Shown one piece after another: positions 49,101-60,200 of a stretch of 64,000 bases of DNA. A program made the position numbers and the translations under genes. The notes under the pieces are model-generated. The model saw only the letters and a program-made list of their open reading frames with translations. It was not told the DNA's origin and did no database searches. Position 1 is the stretch's first letter; each line of letters starts with the position of its first letter. Location of the stretch: the NCBI GenBank assembly GCA_029298735.1, contig JANSLP010000050.1, forward strand, positions 62,001 to 126,000, written 5' to 3'. The DNA comes from Ophiostoma sp. CBS 140.51. Lineage: Eukaryota > Ascomycota > Sordariomycetes > Ophiostomatales > Ophiostomataceae.

Positions 49101-49467
49101 CGTCAAGACCAACCCCAACACCAACCAGAAAGAAATCATCAGCATCGGCAGAGTGTACGTTCCCCCCTTAGCCTTACCCCCTTTATTCACATCTTATGAA
49201 CTGCTTACTGACGTTTTTAGAACCTCCATTGAGCGCGAGCACAAGCAGATCCAGATTTGCAAAAAGGGCCAGCCGTCCGTCGCCATCAAGATTGAAATGG
49301 GCGGCCACCAGCCTACCTACGGCCGCCATCTCGAGGAGTCTGATGCTCTCATCTCCATGATCTCACGCGCCTCCATCGACACACTGAAGGAGTTCTACCG
49401 CAGCGACGTCACCGACGAAGAGTGGAAGCTGCTTATCAAGCTGAAACCCGTCTTCAACGTCATCTAA
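46108..49467 (+). CDS. FUN12: Translation initiation factor eIF5B
   Basis: Two exons, 46108-49154 and 49221-49467, 1097 residues. The first 490 residues are the usual charged, poorly conserved head: MPPKKKGGKKAQDDWESELG, Lys/Glu coiled-coil repeats, an Ala/Pro linker, then Asp/Glu/Ser runs. The GTPase domain has G1 GHVDTGKTK (about 511-519), switch 1 AGGITQQIGATYFP, G3 DTPGHESF (Asp575) and G4 NKID (629-632), followed by domains II-IV ending KPVFNVI. Family knowledge: eIF5B, the IF2 orthologue, joins the ribosomal subunits in the last step of initiation. A 66-bp intron (GTACGT to TTTTTAG) sits near the 3' end. It is in frame and free of stops, and removing it gives ISIGRVTSIEREHKQIQ, the family sequence; leaving it in would add 22 residues. 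Confidence 0.97.
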   Translation: MPPKKKGGKKAQDDWESELGESIAPVNNAAPADGDVKNGDDDDEGAGGGGLMAVLRKNKEKRKKKGLSEEFEDPNAANGDAAAEEPAASLADKAPVEATMDDEFALPEKKGKGGKGGKQASAAKADAAADAVGDDDTGGRILTKAEKEKLKKEREKQRKKEQASKKKVEPVKAPAKAAPAAAAATPAAAAAPVAAVPEPAAAAGGKKKKIPAHLLAIQKQQEEIRLRAEQEQRLLAEEKARLVELERQEAEEAKRKEEQRALKKQKEKERIEQLKKEGKYLTKAQKEAKARNEQKLQQMMAAGIKVGALDQPGDAEADKDKKKSKDADRKRNAGRKTKVDEEKALAEAAERARFNAEKLAKEAEEREKAAKKKAEEESAKAKAGGDSDIDDDWETAAGADTKDEDVKDSWDADSDEEAAGDKKTLPSRPKKKSGDEDDNEDEDDDEDDDSDEDSEDDSEEDSSEDEQESAAKAAEAQRKRELAELREKEHQAALAARSKDNLRSPICCIMGHVDTGKTKLLDKVRQTNVQEGEAGGITQQIGATYFPIEAIKQKTQVVNKDNAFEFKVPGLLIIDTPGHESFSNLRSRGSSLCNIAILVVDIMHGLEPQTLESMRMLRDRKTPFIVALNKIDRLYGWKKVDNNGFEDSLALQNRGVQNEFAKRLEQTKVAFAEQGFNSELFYENKQKSRVVSLVPTSAHTGEGVPDMLKLLVQLTQERMADSLMYLSEVQATVLEVKAIEGFGMTIDIILSNGVLREGDRIILCGVEGVIKTNIRALLTPAPMRELRVRSAYVHNKEVKAAMGIKISAPGLEGAIAGSRLLVVGKYDDEDDLEEEVESDLASVFSRVEKSGRGVSVQASTLGSLEALLDFLKDCKIPVANVGIGPVYKRDVMQTGIMLEKAPDYAVMLCFDVKVDKEAAAYAEEQGVKIFTADIIYHLFDAFTKHMAILSEKKKEESKMLAVFPCVLNTVAVFNKTAPIVVGVDVVEGNLRLNTPLAVVKTNPNTNQKEIISIGRVYVPPLALPPLFTSYELLTDVFRTSIEREHKQIQICKKGQPSVAIKIEMGGHQPTYGRHLEESDALISMISRASIDTLKEFYRSDVTDEEWKLLIKLKPVFNVI
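49155..49220 (+). other. Stop-free in-frame intron of eIF5B
   Basis: Donor GTACGT and acceptor TTTTTAG bound 66 bp with no stop in frame. A CTTACTGAC segment lies 5' of the acceptor as branch point. Splicing restores the family sequence RVTSIE. Confidence 0.85.
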
Positions 49468-50171
49468 GTGGCAGAAGGTCGTTGACTTTTTTGGTTGATT
49501 TCCTTTTATTTTTCTCATTTCTTGCGCCAAAATAAGATGGGTGGTTTTTCATGTACTTTATTTATTTTTCATGTCTTTTTGTTAGTTACCACATTTTGCA
49601 CTTTTGTTTTTTTCCACTCCTGTTTTTTCAAAGAGAAAAGTTTTATTCATTTTTCGGAGATGTTACAAAATAAATCAGATAAAATCTTAGACAAGTCTCT
49701 GTTTAAAGGTGATCTTGGACTATCATAACACCACAAATTCACACATATTCAATAACTATGTTGCATTATAAAAAGAGTTGGATGTATAAATAATACCTAT
49801 GTAATACGCAGTCCTTCTAGTAACAGGTAAAACTATTTTTTGAGAAAGAGACGAGATGTGATGATGCTGATGTGATGCCCGCTGTTTTGTCTCCTTTGGT
49901 TAATTTTGTCAAAGCAACGGCATATATGAAACCCAGTAAGAAGCACACAATGAAGATGTAACAAAATAAAAAAACTCGTTTCAAATTTATCTCGCAAAAA
50001 AAAAAAACAATGAAGAAAGAGATAACAAATAATTTCATCAAAAATAATAAAAAGAACAACCCAAAGTTACTATTCTTCCCTTTGTTCTTTCATGATCTAG
50101 ATCGTTTTTCATCGCGTGCATGGGATGTATTCTTTAAGCCTCCCCTTTTAACTTTTGACTAAACGTGCTGC
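49468..50171. other. Convergent 3' region, eIF5B and Hsp110
   Basis: These 704 bp are AT-rich, with an A run at about 49997-50008, between converging genes. Nothing else is seen. Confidence 0.5.
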
Positions 50172-52767
50172 TTAGTCGACCTCCTCGATCGTGGGGTTCT
50201 TAGCCGGGTCGGCGTCGGTCATGTCGGCGTCGGGCGCGTTGGGGTCGCCGTTGACGGCGTTGTTGGCAATGGCAGCCTCCTCGGTCGCCTTCTTGGCAGC
50301 AGCCTTCTGAGCCAGCTCGGCCGCCAGTCTCTGGCGCTCAATCTCGTTCTGCTCCCACCACCGCTGGTGGATAGGGCCAACGAGGGCGCTAATCTCCTCC
50401 TTCTTGGAGCGGTAGATGGACATGGTGGTGTCGTAGCCATCGTCCTCGAGCCAGTCCTGGGTGGTGGTCAGCTTAGCCAGGATCTTTTCCCGGTCAGCGT
50501 CGCTGGCGAACTTGACGTAGATGCCGTCGTACTCCTCGCCAGAGTCGCTCTTGGTCAACTTGTCGCGGACGTCGTAGATGTAGGACTCGAGCGAGTTCTT
50601 GATCTCTTCGGTGTCAAAGACAAGCTTGTCGTTGGCCGTCATCTTGCCCTCCTTCTCCTTAGCATCCTCAACGGCAGGCTGCTCCAGAGAGTTGGCAGCG
50701 GCCACAACGGGCAGGTTGTCCTTGCGGACCTGCTTCCGGACCTTGCGGGTCTTGGGCTTGACCTCCTCCGCGGGGGCCGCGGCGTCAGTGTCCATGGCCT
50801 CACCGGCCGGGTCAGCGGCGGCGGCTTCGTCCTTCTTGGGCTCCTCCTCCTTGATCTCCTCCTCGACCTCCTGGTCCTCGACAGAGTAGGCGCTGTCCAG
50901 GTTCAGGATACCGTCGGGGTTGACACGGGCGCGCAACTTGCAGGTCATGTAGTCGTCGGGGCCACCAATGGTGGGCTTGACACCCTTGACGGAGAAGCGG
51001 GCAATCCAGGGCTTCACGCCAGCAGGAATGTCCTGGGGCTCGTAGTAGCGGGCCTCCAGGTCAAAGGGCCGTTTCCGGAAGAAGGTCAGGACCTTGGTGG
51101 ACGGCATGGCGTTACCCTTACCGAAGACGACCAAGTTAGGCTCTTCATCGGGAATGTCGTTGGCCTTCTCCCAGGTGAACTCGATGGGGTAGGAGACAAC
51201 GTCGTGGACGGCGAACTCGCGCACACGGAAGATAGGCGACTGCAGAGCGCTGGCGAAAGCGCATCCACGGGCAATGGCCTCGTCCTGGTTCAGGGTGAAA
51301 GACAAGGGCTTGCCGAAGAACTCCTGGATGCGCTCCTTGATAGCGGGCACACGGGCACCGCCACCAACGATCTCAATGGTGTCAATGTCCTCCTTGGCGA
51401 GGCCGGCGTCAGCCAGAGCCTGCATCAGGGGGACGGTGGTGCGCGACAGCAGGGGCTCGACCAGCGACTCGAAGTCGGCGCGGGTCAGCGAGGTAGAGAC
51501 GTCCTTGTCCTCCATCAGCATCTCAATGTTGAGGGGAGCAGTCTGGTTGGCGGACAGAATCTTCTTGAGGCGCTCGGCAGCGACCAGGACACGGGCGCGG
51601 GCACGAGCGTTGGTGTTGATGTCGACAGCCAGCTTGGGGTTGCCGAGGAACTCCTTCTGGAAGTGGTCGACAATGGCCTTGTCAAAATCACGACCACCGT
51701 AGTGACGGTCGAAAGCAGTGCCCTTGACAGCCAGCTCGCCCTTGCGAAACTCGATGACAGAGGCAGTGAAGGTAGAGTGGCCGACGTCGACAAACATGAC
51801 GCGGCGGGGCTTCTCGTCGCCAGTGGGCAGGTCGAGCTTGGTAATACCCCAGCCAAGGGCGGCGGCAGTAGTGTCGTTCAGCAGGCGCTGGACGGACAGG
51901 TCGGCAATGTCGAGCGCCGTGATGAGGGCGCGGCGTTGCCGGTCGGTAAACCAGGCAGGGACACTGAGGACAAGGTTGGTGACGGGAGCCTTGATCTCGT
52001 CGGCGGTGGACTGCTTGATCTTGCCAATGAACATGGCCAGCAGCTGGGTGGCGGAGAAGCGCTCCTTCTTGCCGAGGTAGTTGACCTCAGCGCCGACCTC
52101 GCCATTGACGTCGACGAGGGGCGCAGAGATGTACTGCTGCTCGATCTGAATGTCGGCCTCCTTGAAGGAGCGGCCGACAAGGCGCTTCAGGGACGAAACG
52201 GTGTTCTTGAGGTTGGAGATCTCCTGTGTCTTAGCCGCCTCACCGAGGTAGCGGTTCTTGGGGCCAAAGCCGACGAGGGAGCTATAGAAGCTGTTGTTAG
52301 ATAATGTTGTGTTGAGTATAAAAGGGGAGGATGGATGTTGGATATAGACTTACGGAGTCGCGCGGTTGGAGACCTCGTTGGTGATCTACAAACAATTGGT
52401 CGTTAGCAAGCTTGTTCTTGTTGGGCGGCAAAGGTAGAAGCTTGGGGACAAGCGGTGACAGGAACAACAGGAACAACAGACATATCGGCCACAACGGTCG
52501 TGATAGTGCCACAAGGTAGGTAGGCAGGGGTAGAAAGAAACAAAAGAAAGCAACAAGAAGCAACAAAAATCAACAAAATAGAATATCAACTTACCACGTC
52601 GACACCACGGTTGCGGGCCACGGCAACCACCGTGTTCATGGTGCCCAAATCAACACCTGCGACATTGTTAGCTTTCTGCAATGGTAGCCGGGTCTGTAGG
52701 ACCAAAAAAGAGTAAAAGGCGGGCGCCGAAGCAGCCAAGAGCCTCAAAACTTACCGACGACACTCAT
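50172..52767 (-). CDS. SSE1: Hsp110 chaperone, Hsp70 nucleotide-exchange factor (Sse1-like)
   Basis: Four exons on the minus strand: 52767-52755 (13 nt), 52656-52595, 52385-52354 (32 nt) and 52281-50172, 738 residues. The spliced N-terminus reads MSVVGVDLGTMNTVVAVARN, then ITNEVSNRATPSLVGFGPKN. The ATPase domain includes VPAWFTDRQRRALI and IVGGGARVPAIKERI; the substrate domain holds the long acidic insert typical of Hsp110 (EEEIKEEEPKKDE to EEVKPKTRKVRKQ), and a C-terminal helical bundle follows. Family knowledge: Hsp110 proteins act as nucleotide-exchange factors for Hsp70 and hold unfolded chains. The ending is IEEVD, similar to cytosolic Hsp70 EEVD tails. The third intron has two acceptors 9 nt apart; the downstream one gives the standard RATPSLVGFG. 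Two AGGGG (stress-element-like) sequences lie at 52871 and 52912. Confidence 0.96.
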
Positions 52768-54228
52768 GATGGGCGAGTTTATGCGAAACGGTGGGGAAAG
52801 ATGTGTATGGAAGGTGAGATGGGACGAAGCTCAGATCGATCGTGATCTGAACAGCAGCTGAATGTTCGAGAGGGGAAATGCGTTTGCGATGGTCGTACCG
52901 GGTCCGTTGGGAGGGGAGGTGAGGACAATTCGGTGGTTGAGAAAGGAGAGAGATGTAGAGAGTAGAGGTGACGAGTTAGGTGTAATCAGAGGAAAACCTT
53001 TTTTGGACACCCTATTATCTATATCTCGGTCGTCTGCGGTTGCTTTGGGGAAACAGCGAAGGAGAAAAAAAAACTAGAGAAGGAAAGAAGCGACTTCCCG
53101 CTAGGTTGGATAATAATAGTGGGGTCGTTGCTGGCTTGCGCCTTGGCTGCTCCTTCTCTTTCTCTGCGTTTCTATCCCCGTAGGTTGTTTGTGGACTTTT
53201 TGGAGGGGGAGGGGAAGGAACGACAGGGCAGAAAAAAAGCGTTCACACTAAGCCAGGGAGGCGGCAAGAGCGACGGAGGGGCAACTTTGCTGGAGCTACT
53301 CTTTGACGGTGGATGTACCTCAGAGGTCCCTCTAGTGCTGAGATGGACTGGTGAAGAAAGGGATGAGAAAAAGCAGTCTTTTGTAAATAGATTTTGGTTA
53401 AGAAAAAAGTTTGAAAATAAGAGAAAAATAAACAAAATCAAACGCAACAAAATGTTCAAACACCGAGAGGACGGAGGACGCGGAAAGCTGGTTGTTTATA
53501 CGTAACTATTTGGTGATGCCCAGCCTTGTCCTGGGCAACAACAGAGTGGCTGCGCCAAAGAACCGTACAGAAGCTTCGAGATGTTCCTAGCAACGGCGGA
53601 AGCTGCAGGGTAGGAGGGGCAACTTTTACTGGTCTTTTTGCATGTAAAACTCTGACCCGCCTAGTGGAAGCCAACGTGTTCAGCTCACCGCCTTCCTATT
53701 TCGCACACTGCGCAAGTACCTCGTAAGTACCTTTCTCATCATAGCTTTACATGTGCTTAACTCACCCGCTGTGCTTCGTAGTAATTGCTTCTAGTTTTAA
53801 TGCTCTTTTAACACTCCAACCGCTATCGCGCAATTGAAAAGCACCCAGCACACCCATTACATCCATTCTACTTGTAATCTCTATCTCGCTTTATTTCTTT
53901 TTTAGGACTTTCGGTTGGTTCATTCTCTATATATGGAATGAGGCTACATATGCAATTTTCTATACCCTTTTATAATGTGCAAAAATAGATGCCCAAAATA
54001 ACACAAACAAAAAGAAAAGGAGCTAATAACAGACAAAAGACGCCCATTCATGGACTCCTGACTGTTGGCAACGGCTACGGCGGACGGTTAAGATGTCATG
54101 TCAATCTTTCACATCATTCCACTCCTGGCGAACCCCCTGTATATTATTCACGCCTCGCGTGCCACCTGCCAGTCTAATTCTGCGTGATGTCCACCCTGGA
54201 TGTCCATCCATTTTTCATCCTCCACCTT
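52768..54228. promoter_or_regulatory. Hsp110 promoter region and chitin synthase 3' end
   Basis: These 1461 bp hold the Hsp110 promoter. Two AGGGG sequences (52871-52875, 52912-52916) resemble yeast stress-response elements, and AGAAGCTTCGAGATG at 53569-53583 resembles two to three heat-shock-factor half-sites. Both are short motifs and could be chance. The part nearest the chitin synthase stop is its 3' region. No gene is seen. Confidence 0.45.
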
Positions 54229-57200
54229 TCAGTGTCTTCTTCCATACCCCGGTGATGGGGGCGACAAGTGCACTTGCTGCTTGCTGCCGTTGTCCGCAGC
54301 ATCTTCTTCAGCACCCCCCCCTCTCTCTTCCTCGCTACTTGGTGACCTCGCAATGTAGCTCAGTCTCCCGAGCGGGCTAGGCCGGACCGTCGACCCCGAA
54401 CCCGCCTGCGTATAGTTCGACCCGCCCCCGCTTAAGAGTGAGTGCGGCGGCATGGCCGACATGGAAGGCTGTGGCTGAAGGTCTGGTGAGGACGCAGCTG
54501 ACACAGACCGCGAGGCAGAGTGCCGTGAGCCGATGCTGTCATTGCTCGCCAGTCTTCTGTGATCCGGCCGACGAGGAGCCAAGTGGTGGCTGGTGACTTC
54601 CCTGTGGCCACCATGTATGTTGTCACTCGAGCTCGGGTTCGCGGCCACCTCGGTGTCCGTGTAGAACCCGGCCTGCTGCATTTCTGCGTCTGAGCGGTAC
54701 TCGTACACCTGGCCTGGTGAAGGCATACCAAGAGGTTGATGGTGTCCTGCCGCCGATGAGGTCCCCGGGAAGCTGAGCTGGCTTGCCTGGGCCATTTCAT
54801 ATTTCCGGCGGTCTTCATCGCTCATGAGGCTCTCCACACGGCGTGGCATGTAAACAGAGTTGTTGTGCCCGCCACCACCACCGCCGGGATTCGTATTGTT
54901 TGACATGAAGCTTTCAAAAGAATCGCGTGGGTGCAGCGTCATGAACGGGCTGTTCCGCCCCCGGTTGCCAATGTAGTTACCATTGTTGTTGAGCAGCGAC
55001 GGAGACGACTGGCCAAGAAGATTGAGGCTGATGAGCGAGTCGTCTGGATAATGATACCAGCCAGTGGACGACCGCTCCGGTGCAGAGAACATGCCGTCGA
55101 TCTTGTCAGGAGGCTGCAGCATGACACGGCCACTCTTGGACCGGCCAACGGTGGCCCCAACGTTTGCAGTAGCATGTTGGCCCGCTGATGAAGGATATCC
55201 ATCATGGGCGGCATCCTTTCTATCAAAGTAGCTACCCTCGCCTGCTGCATCAGGTCTGCCGAATTGAGACACATTTGCTGTCGCCTTTGTGACTCCTGCA
55301 CCGCCGATGGCGGCAATGGCAGCTGCATCTGTCCTCCTGGAACCTGCTGCAGTAGGCCCAGCACTGGACTTTCCATCGGCACCAGGCAATCTCTTTCCAC
55401 TCTTTTGACGTTGGACTTCGGCGGCGGGTAGGAAGGTTTCGGGGACAATGTTGAGATCATCACCTTGCTCCTCAGCCTGCTCAATGGCTTCTTGCACAGT
55501 CGTCTTCTCTCCATCGGCAGCAGCCGCATCGGCGCGAGGACCACCCCATGTCCGCTGGCCGGCGGTGAAGATTCCGTACACCATGTAGTACCAGTTAAAG
55601 AACGGGTTGAGGATAAACATGAGCGGGTATAGCATGATCTTGAACCGGCGCAGCTTGAAGCCAAAGTAGATCATCATGATCCAGTTCAGACCCAAGGACA
55701 CGGCAATAAAACCCACTGGCAGGTCGGCAATTTTCTTCGACGTCGTCATCAGTGCTAGGACCATAATAAAGAACAGGAGTGCCGTCGTTCGAATCGTGTT
55801 TTGCATGAAGCGGACCAGAATCAAGATGGGGTACCGCTTCCAGAGACGCCAATCTGTCAACATGCACACTTCGTTGGTGATGAAACCAAGGAACCAGCGG
55901 CGGCGCTGCTTGATAAGTGACTTGACCGTCTGGACGGCCTCGGTTTTGCAAAACGCAGAAGTGCACATCTGGATCTGATACCGCTTCTTGGCACCGATCA
56001 TGAACAAATGGGTAAGCCAGCGGTCCTCACCGAGATGACACTTGGCAAAATCAAACAGGTCTTCACACTGCTCGGCCTTGTCGGCAAAGTAGTATTTGGC
56101 CATGCGGCGGAATGCAGAGAAGCGCAGCATCGTGAGAGCTCCCGGAAGACAGGTGACAGCACCACAACCAGACTCCACTGTCCGCTCAAACAGCTGGCCG
56201 TGCACATACTCCATATCTTGCAGAAGCGTAATCAGACTGTGACGCTGTGTGGTTGATGTGATGACACCAGTCATGGCCAGCATGTCGCGCCGGTTGCCGG
56301 GGCTCAGTTCCATGTCATAGACAAAGTTTTGAAGACAGACGCGGTCGAGAATACAATCAGAGTCAATGAAAAGAATGAAGAGGTTGTCATTGCGCTTGAG
56401 GTATTGCTGGTACACGCGGTCAATGAGCTTGAATGTCGACTTTTGGCAATGTCGCTTGCCGCCATGTGGGAAACGAGATACAGTAACGCGAGCCGAGCGG
56501 TAGGACACATCGATGCTTTTCGGGTACGATTCGAGGGTCAGTGGCACACCGAGCCTTTCGATAGTGTTGAGATAGAGCTCATCCTCTTGGTCACCGTCGA
56601 ATGACAAGAAGACGTGGATGCAAGATGGTGGGTAGTCGCATTCAACGACGGAGTTGACGGCCGTGATGAGGACTTCGGGTTCCTCTCTGTAGCAAGGCAT
56701 AACGACGACAACTTTTGGTGCCGACACCTCGTCCAAGACTTGCTTAATCCGCTTTGTCCGCCCCAGTTGGTGTGTGACGATTTGGTAGACGCAGAAGAGC
56801 CAGGGAACGGTCAAAAGGCCAGCGAAACTCCAGAAAGCAAACCACTGTAGAGCGGAGACCATACTAGCTGGCCACATACGAACGACGGCCGAAGGTAGAG
56901 GAAGCGTGACAATCATGATGGGCAAAAAGATAAATCTGTAAGCGCAAAGGGTGATGTTAGTGAGATTGGTCCCGTTTAGGAAATTGTCAGCATAATAAGG
57001 GGAAAGTCAACAAACCGCAATAATGTGAACGCTAGTCCAACAACGATCGCCAGTACATTGACTGTCCAATGCTCAGCTTTCCGGAAAACTTTCCATAGGC
57101 AATATAGGAAAGCCGCAATCCACAGGAACCATTCTAAACACGCTGCGAGCATGACTAGCCCGACAATGGCCGTGTACACAATCTAGTAGAGATGTCGTTA

Positions 57201-57284
57201 GCAGAAAAGCCGGGGTAGCATTGAGGCCGGCTTGGGAGTGCTTACGTCGTGGACTGGCCATGGTGCGTCGATATTGGTGGTCAT
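54229..57284 (-). CDS. Chitin synthase, division III (class VI/VII-like, no myosin domain)
   Basis: Three exons on the minus strand: 57284-57246, 57182-57016 and 56935-54229, 970 residues; the introns are 63 and 80 bp. Three membrane helices occupy the first 120 residues (IVYTAIVGLVMLAACLEWFL, LAIVVGLAFTLLRFIFLPI, WFAFWSFAGLLTVPWLFCVY). The GT2 catalytic domain has VVVVMPCYREEPEVL, FIDSD (260-262), QDMEY (308-312), GCGAVTCLPGAL, EDRWL (372-376) and the hallmark QRRRW (412-416). Three further helices follow, then a 400-residue Ser/Gly/Asn-rich tail. Family knowledge: these enzymes polymerise GlcNAc from UDP-GlcNAc across the plasma membrane for the cell wall. The lack of a myosin motor and the short N-terminus exclude classes V/VI of the myosin type; I place it near class VII, with class naming uncertain. 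All catalytic motifs are intact. Confidence 0.92.
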
Positions 57285-60200
57285 TTTCTCGTTTTTCCTC
57301 TCTTCCTACTGTGCAAATTACACTGAAGGGTTAGGGCGAGATATTGTGATTGTAGTGTTTACCGATGTGCATTGGCGTCACCGAGATAGCCCGATATCAC
57401 AGCTTTGGCAGAGCCTTAGCTGCTGGCGGGGCCACACTTGTATATGTATCGAAAAAGGCGAGAGAATGCGAAAAGAGAAAAGGAAAACTTTGCTGCGAGG
57501 CTCAGATGAGCGTCCCGATAGGCGACAAAAAATAGAAACGCGATCGAACGAGTGGGTGATAAATGACGAAAATGCGTTGTCATGCAGCCACCCGGTCACA
57601 AAGTGCAGCAGTGTTCTCTTTGTCGTTCCGTTTGCCGGTGTTGATCCGTGGAGAAAGGTCCGATGTAGTCTTTTAAAAATAGGTTGAAGAACTGTCAAAA
57701 TGTGAACGAGAGAAAATAAGCCAGTGTTCGGTACAATAATTCTTCTCGTCACCGATCCTGGTTCTTGTTGGGAAGTGTGCGTCGAGGAGGCGGGTGAAGG
57801 GTAAGACAACCAAGGTGCGCACGCCGTAGGCCTGGTCTAAAAAACGAAAAACTAGGGGTCGGCAACAACGACGGGCCAACCGTGGTGAGGATCTTGGTAA
57901 ATCGAGATAAAACCGAGAAAAAGAGAACACGAGAGTTCGTGCAACGGTGCTAGGGTCTGTCGAATGGGAGCGTCGAGGTGGGAGGCAGCAAGGTGCATGT
58001 GCAGCAGGGAGCACGTTTGCTTTGTAAACGAGAGGAATATCGTGCTTCAAGACGCAGGCCGTAGCTCGTGTTGAAAGCTTTCTCAGCTCGTTTGCACTCG
58101 TGTGGTTTGTCGTTTGCCAACACAAGCTGAAGTCGTGCTCGTCAATGTGTGAGGCGGTGGTCGGAGTGACAAAAAAGAAAAAGAAGAAATGCGAGACTTG
58201 CAGTTGCTGGTATATTTGAGTAACGCCAGTAGGACAAAAACGAGAATGCAAGAAACCATGGCAAATTTGAGCCGTCTTCGAGTCGACTGATTTTGTGTTT
58301 CTGTCTCGGTTTTTCGTCTTCCCTGTCCTCTTGACCAGCATACCAACCAAGTGCTGAAGAAAGGCTTTTCTGTAATAAGTCGGGGAAGAGAATAGAAGAG
58401 CGGCCACAAGAAGAAGAAGAAAGCCACAAGAGCAAAAAGCAAGCAGCCAATATCAAACAAGAGAGATCGGCCAACCGGGTCGTATAAACGAGATCCCGTA
58501 GAAGTACAATGAGAGAAACCAGAGGAACGCGTGGCGTGTATGGTTCGATGCGGAGACGATAAGGAGAAGGGCTGCAAGAGTACTGGGAGACACTACATGA
58601 GATGCAAGTGAATGGCAAGGATTGAGACAGAAATTTTAGAAACACAGGGACGGGTGGACAGGCAAGCGAGGTGAAGGAAAGACGGGAGAGAGAGAGAGAG
58701 GCGATGATGGGTATCGGCCTGGTGTGAAGGAGCAATCTGCCTTTGGAAAAGAAAGGGTCTAAACTCCTCGCAACTGGTGGTAGGAGACTGCTTCCTTGCA
58801 CACCACTCAAGAAGCAAGAAGTATGTCGGTATGATTCTTTTTTTTTTTTTTCAAAGGGTGAACAGTGCAGTCCCATGGAAGAGGACTTTCTCTGTACCTC
58901 ACCCAGCGGTTCTGGACTTTACACTAAGTTCTTTTTTCTTGTCAATGAGGCTATTCGTCATCATAATATGTTCGTCCATCCTCCCGCTCTCGCCGACTCC
59001 ATATTTTCGAGACCGCGTAGCTTGTGGGCAGCCGCTGCGGCTTGTTTGGTCAAAAGGGAAAGGGGACATTAGCAAAGAAGAAGCAGAGAGGCACAAAGAG
59101 GAAACCCGAAACGGCACCGGGCAAGATGCAGAAAAACAGCGGAATCATCGCAGAAGATGCAAGGAAGAGGCTATGGGAAATGCGGGAAGCGACGAAGCGA
59201 TGATGGCGTGCAGGAATAATCAGCGGCAGAGACGAGGAAGATGGAAGCGGACATGGTTCCCAAAACGTGAGTGTGGTTCTGGCTGGTAACTTCGTTTGGA
59301 CGGGGGCCAATAAAGCAGCCAATGAGGCAAAGAAGAAAAGGGCAATAGAGATATAAGAGCAGATCGAAGTGCATACTTAGCTGGATACAGAGGCTCGGCG
59401 GCCAATACAGGCTGAATGGACGATTGGCTCGCAGGCAAAGAAGACGACAAGCAGGGGGCGATATAATAGAATAGAAAGAGGTCTGTAAAAAGTGCAATCT
59501 AGAGATTGAGAGCTTCGGTGGCCGTCTAGACGGGAGCCGACTGCCAGGTCTAGAAACGAGGCCTGGAGGATGGACCGCAAGCAAACTATGGTGTCTGCAC
59601 GAGTGCAGATGCTGGCGGAATTGAAGATGGGGCGTCGTCGGGGAGGAAGATGGCTTGCCGCGAAGTCTTTTTCGGATCTTTTGGCCCCTTGTTAATTGTT
59701 GTTATTTTTAATGAGGCCTCGTGTTGTACCACGTATGTACAGCAAGTAGCAGAGTTGGCAGCGTGTGTGATGGTGATATTGGCCTGGCGCTGGAGATATT
59801 CGTCATTCGCCACGCCAACGTGGGCGATGTCTTGCATGGAAGTTCGTGATATGTCAGATTGCAATTGGCAGAAGCACAATGTGAAATGAAAGGCGAGAAA
59901 GGAGGTATGCGCCCATTTTTGAGCCCCATTGTCCGAAAGTCTACATTTGGGTTTGTTGACGTAGGTGCAGGAGCGACCGAGGTCACTAGCCAGACGCACT
60001 TTCCGTTTCTGCTTGTTCAAGCGACCTTTGCTCCTTCCTTTTCTTCGTCCGATCTCACCTTGGCAAAAAGAGAAAAGAGCAAAAGACGCCGAGGACGCGT
60101 AACCCCAATCTAAATAATAAGAGATTCAAAGTAAAAAAGACCCGTCAAATTTTGCAAAGTAGATGGAGTGGAATTCGATGAGTTCTCGTGGGAAGGGGCA

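Noticed and set aside
50367..52304. 645-codon open frame antisense to Hsp110
   Set aside because: Long antisense frames over Hsp70-type genes are a known artefact of codon bias and were once described as a glutamate dehydrogenase. No independent coding evidence is visible here.
53569..53583. Heat-shock-element-like sequence upstream of Hsp110
   Set aside because: Only two perfect half-sites and one imperfect one, about 800 bp from the start codon; too weak to call.
57673..58876. Overlapping 244-codon reverse frames upstream of the chitin synthase
   Set aside because: They are Ser/Leu/Phe-rich products of a pyrimidine-biased strand in two frames at once, which points to composition and not coding.
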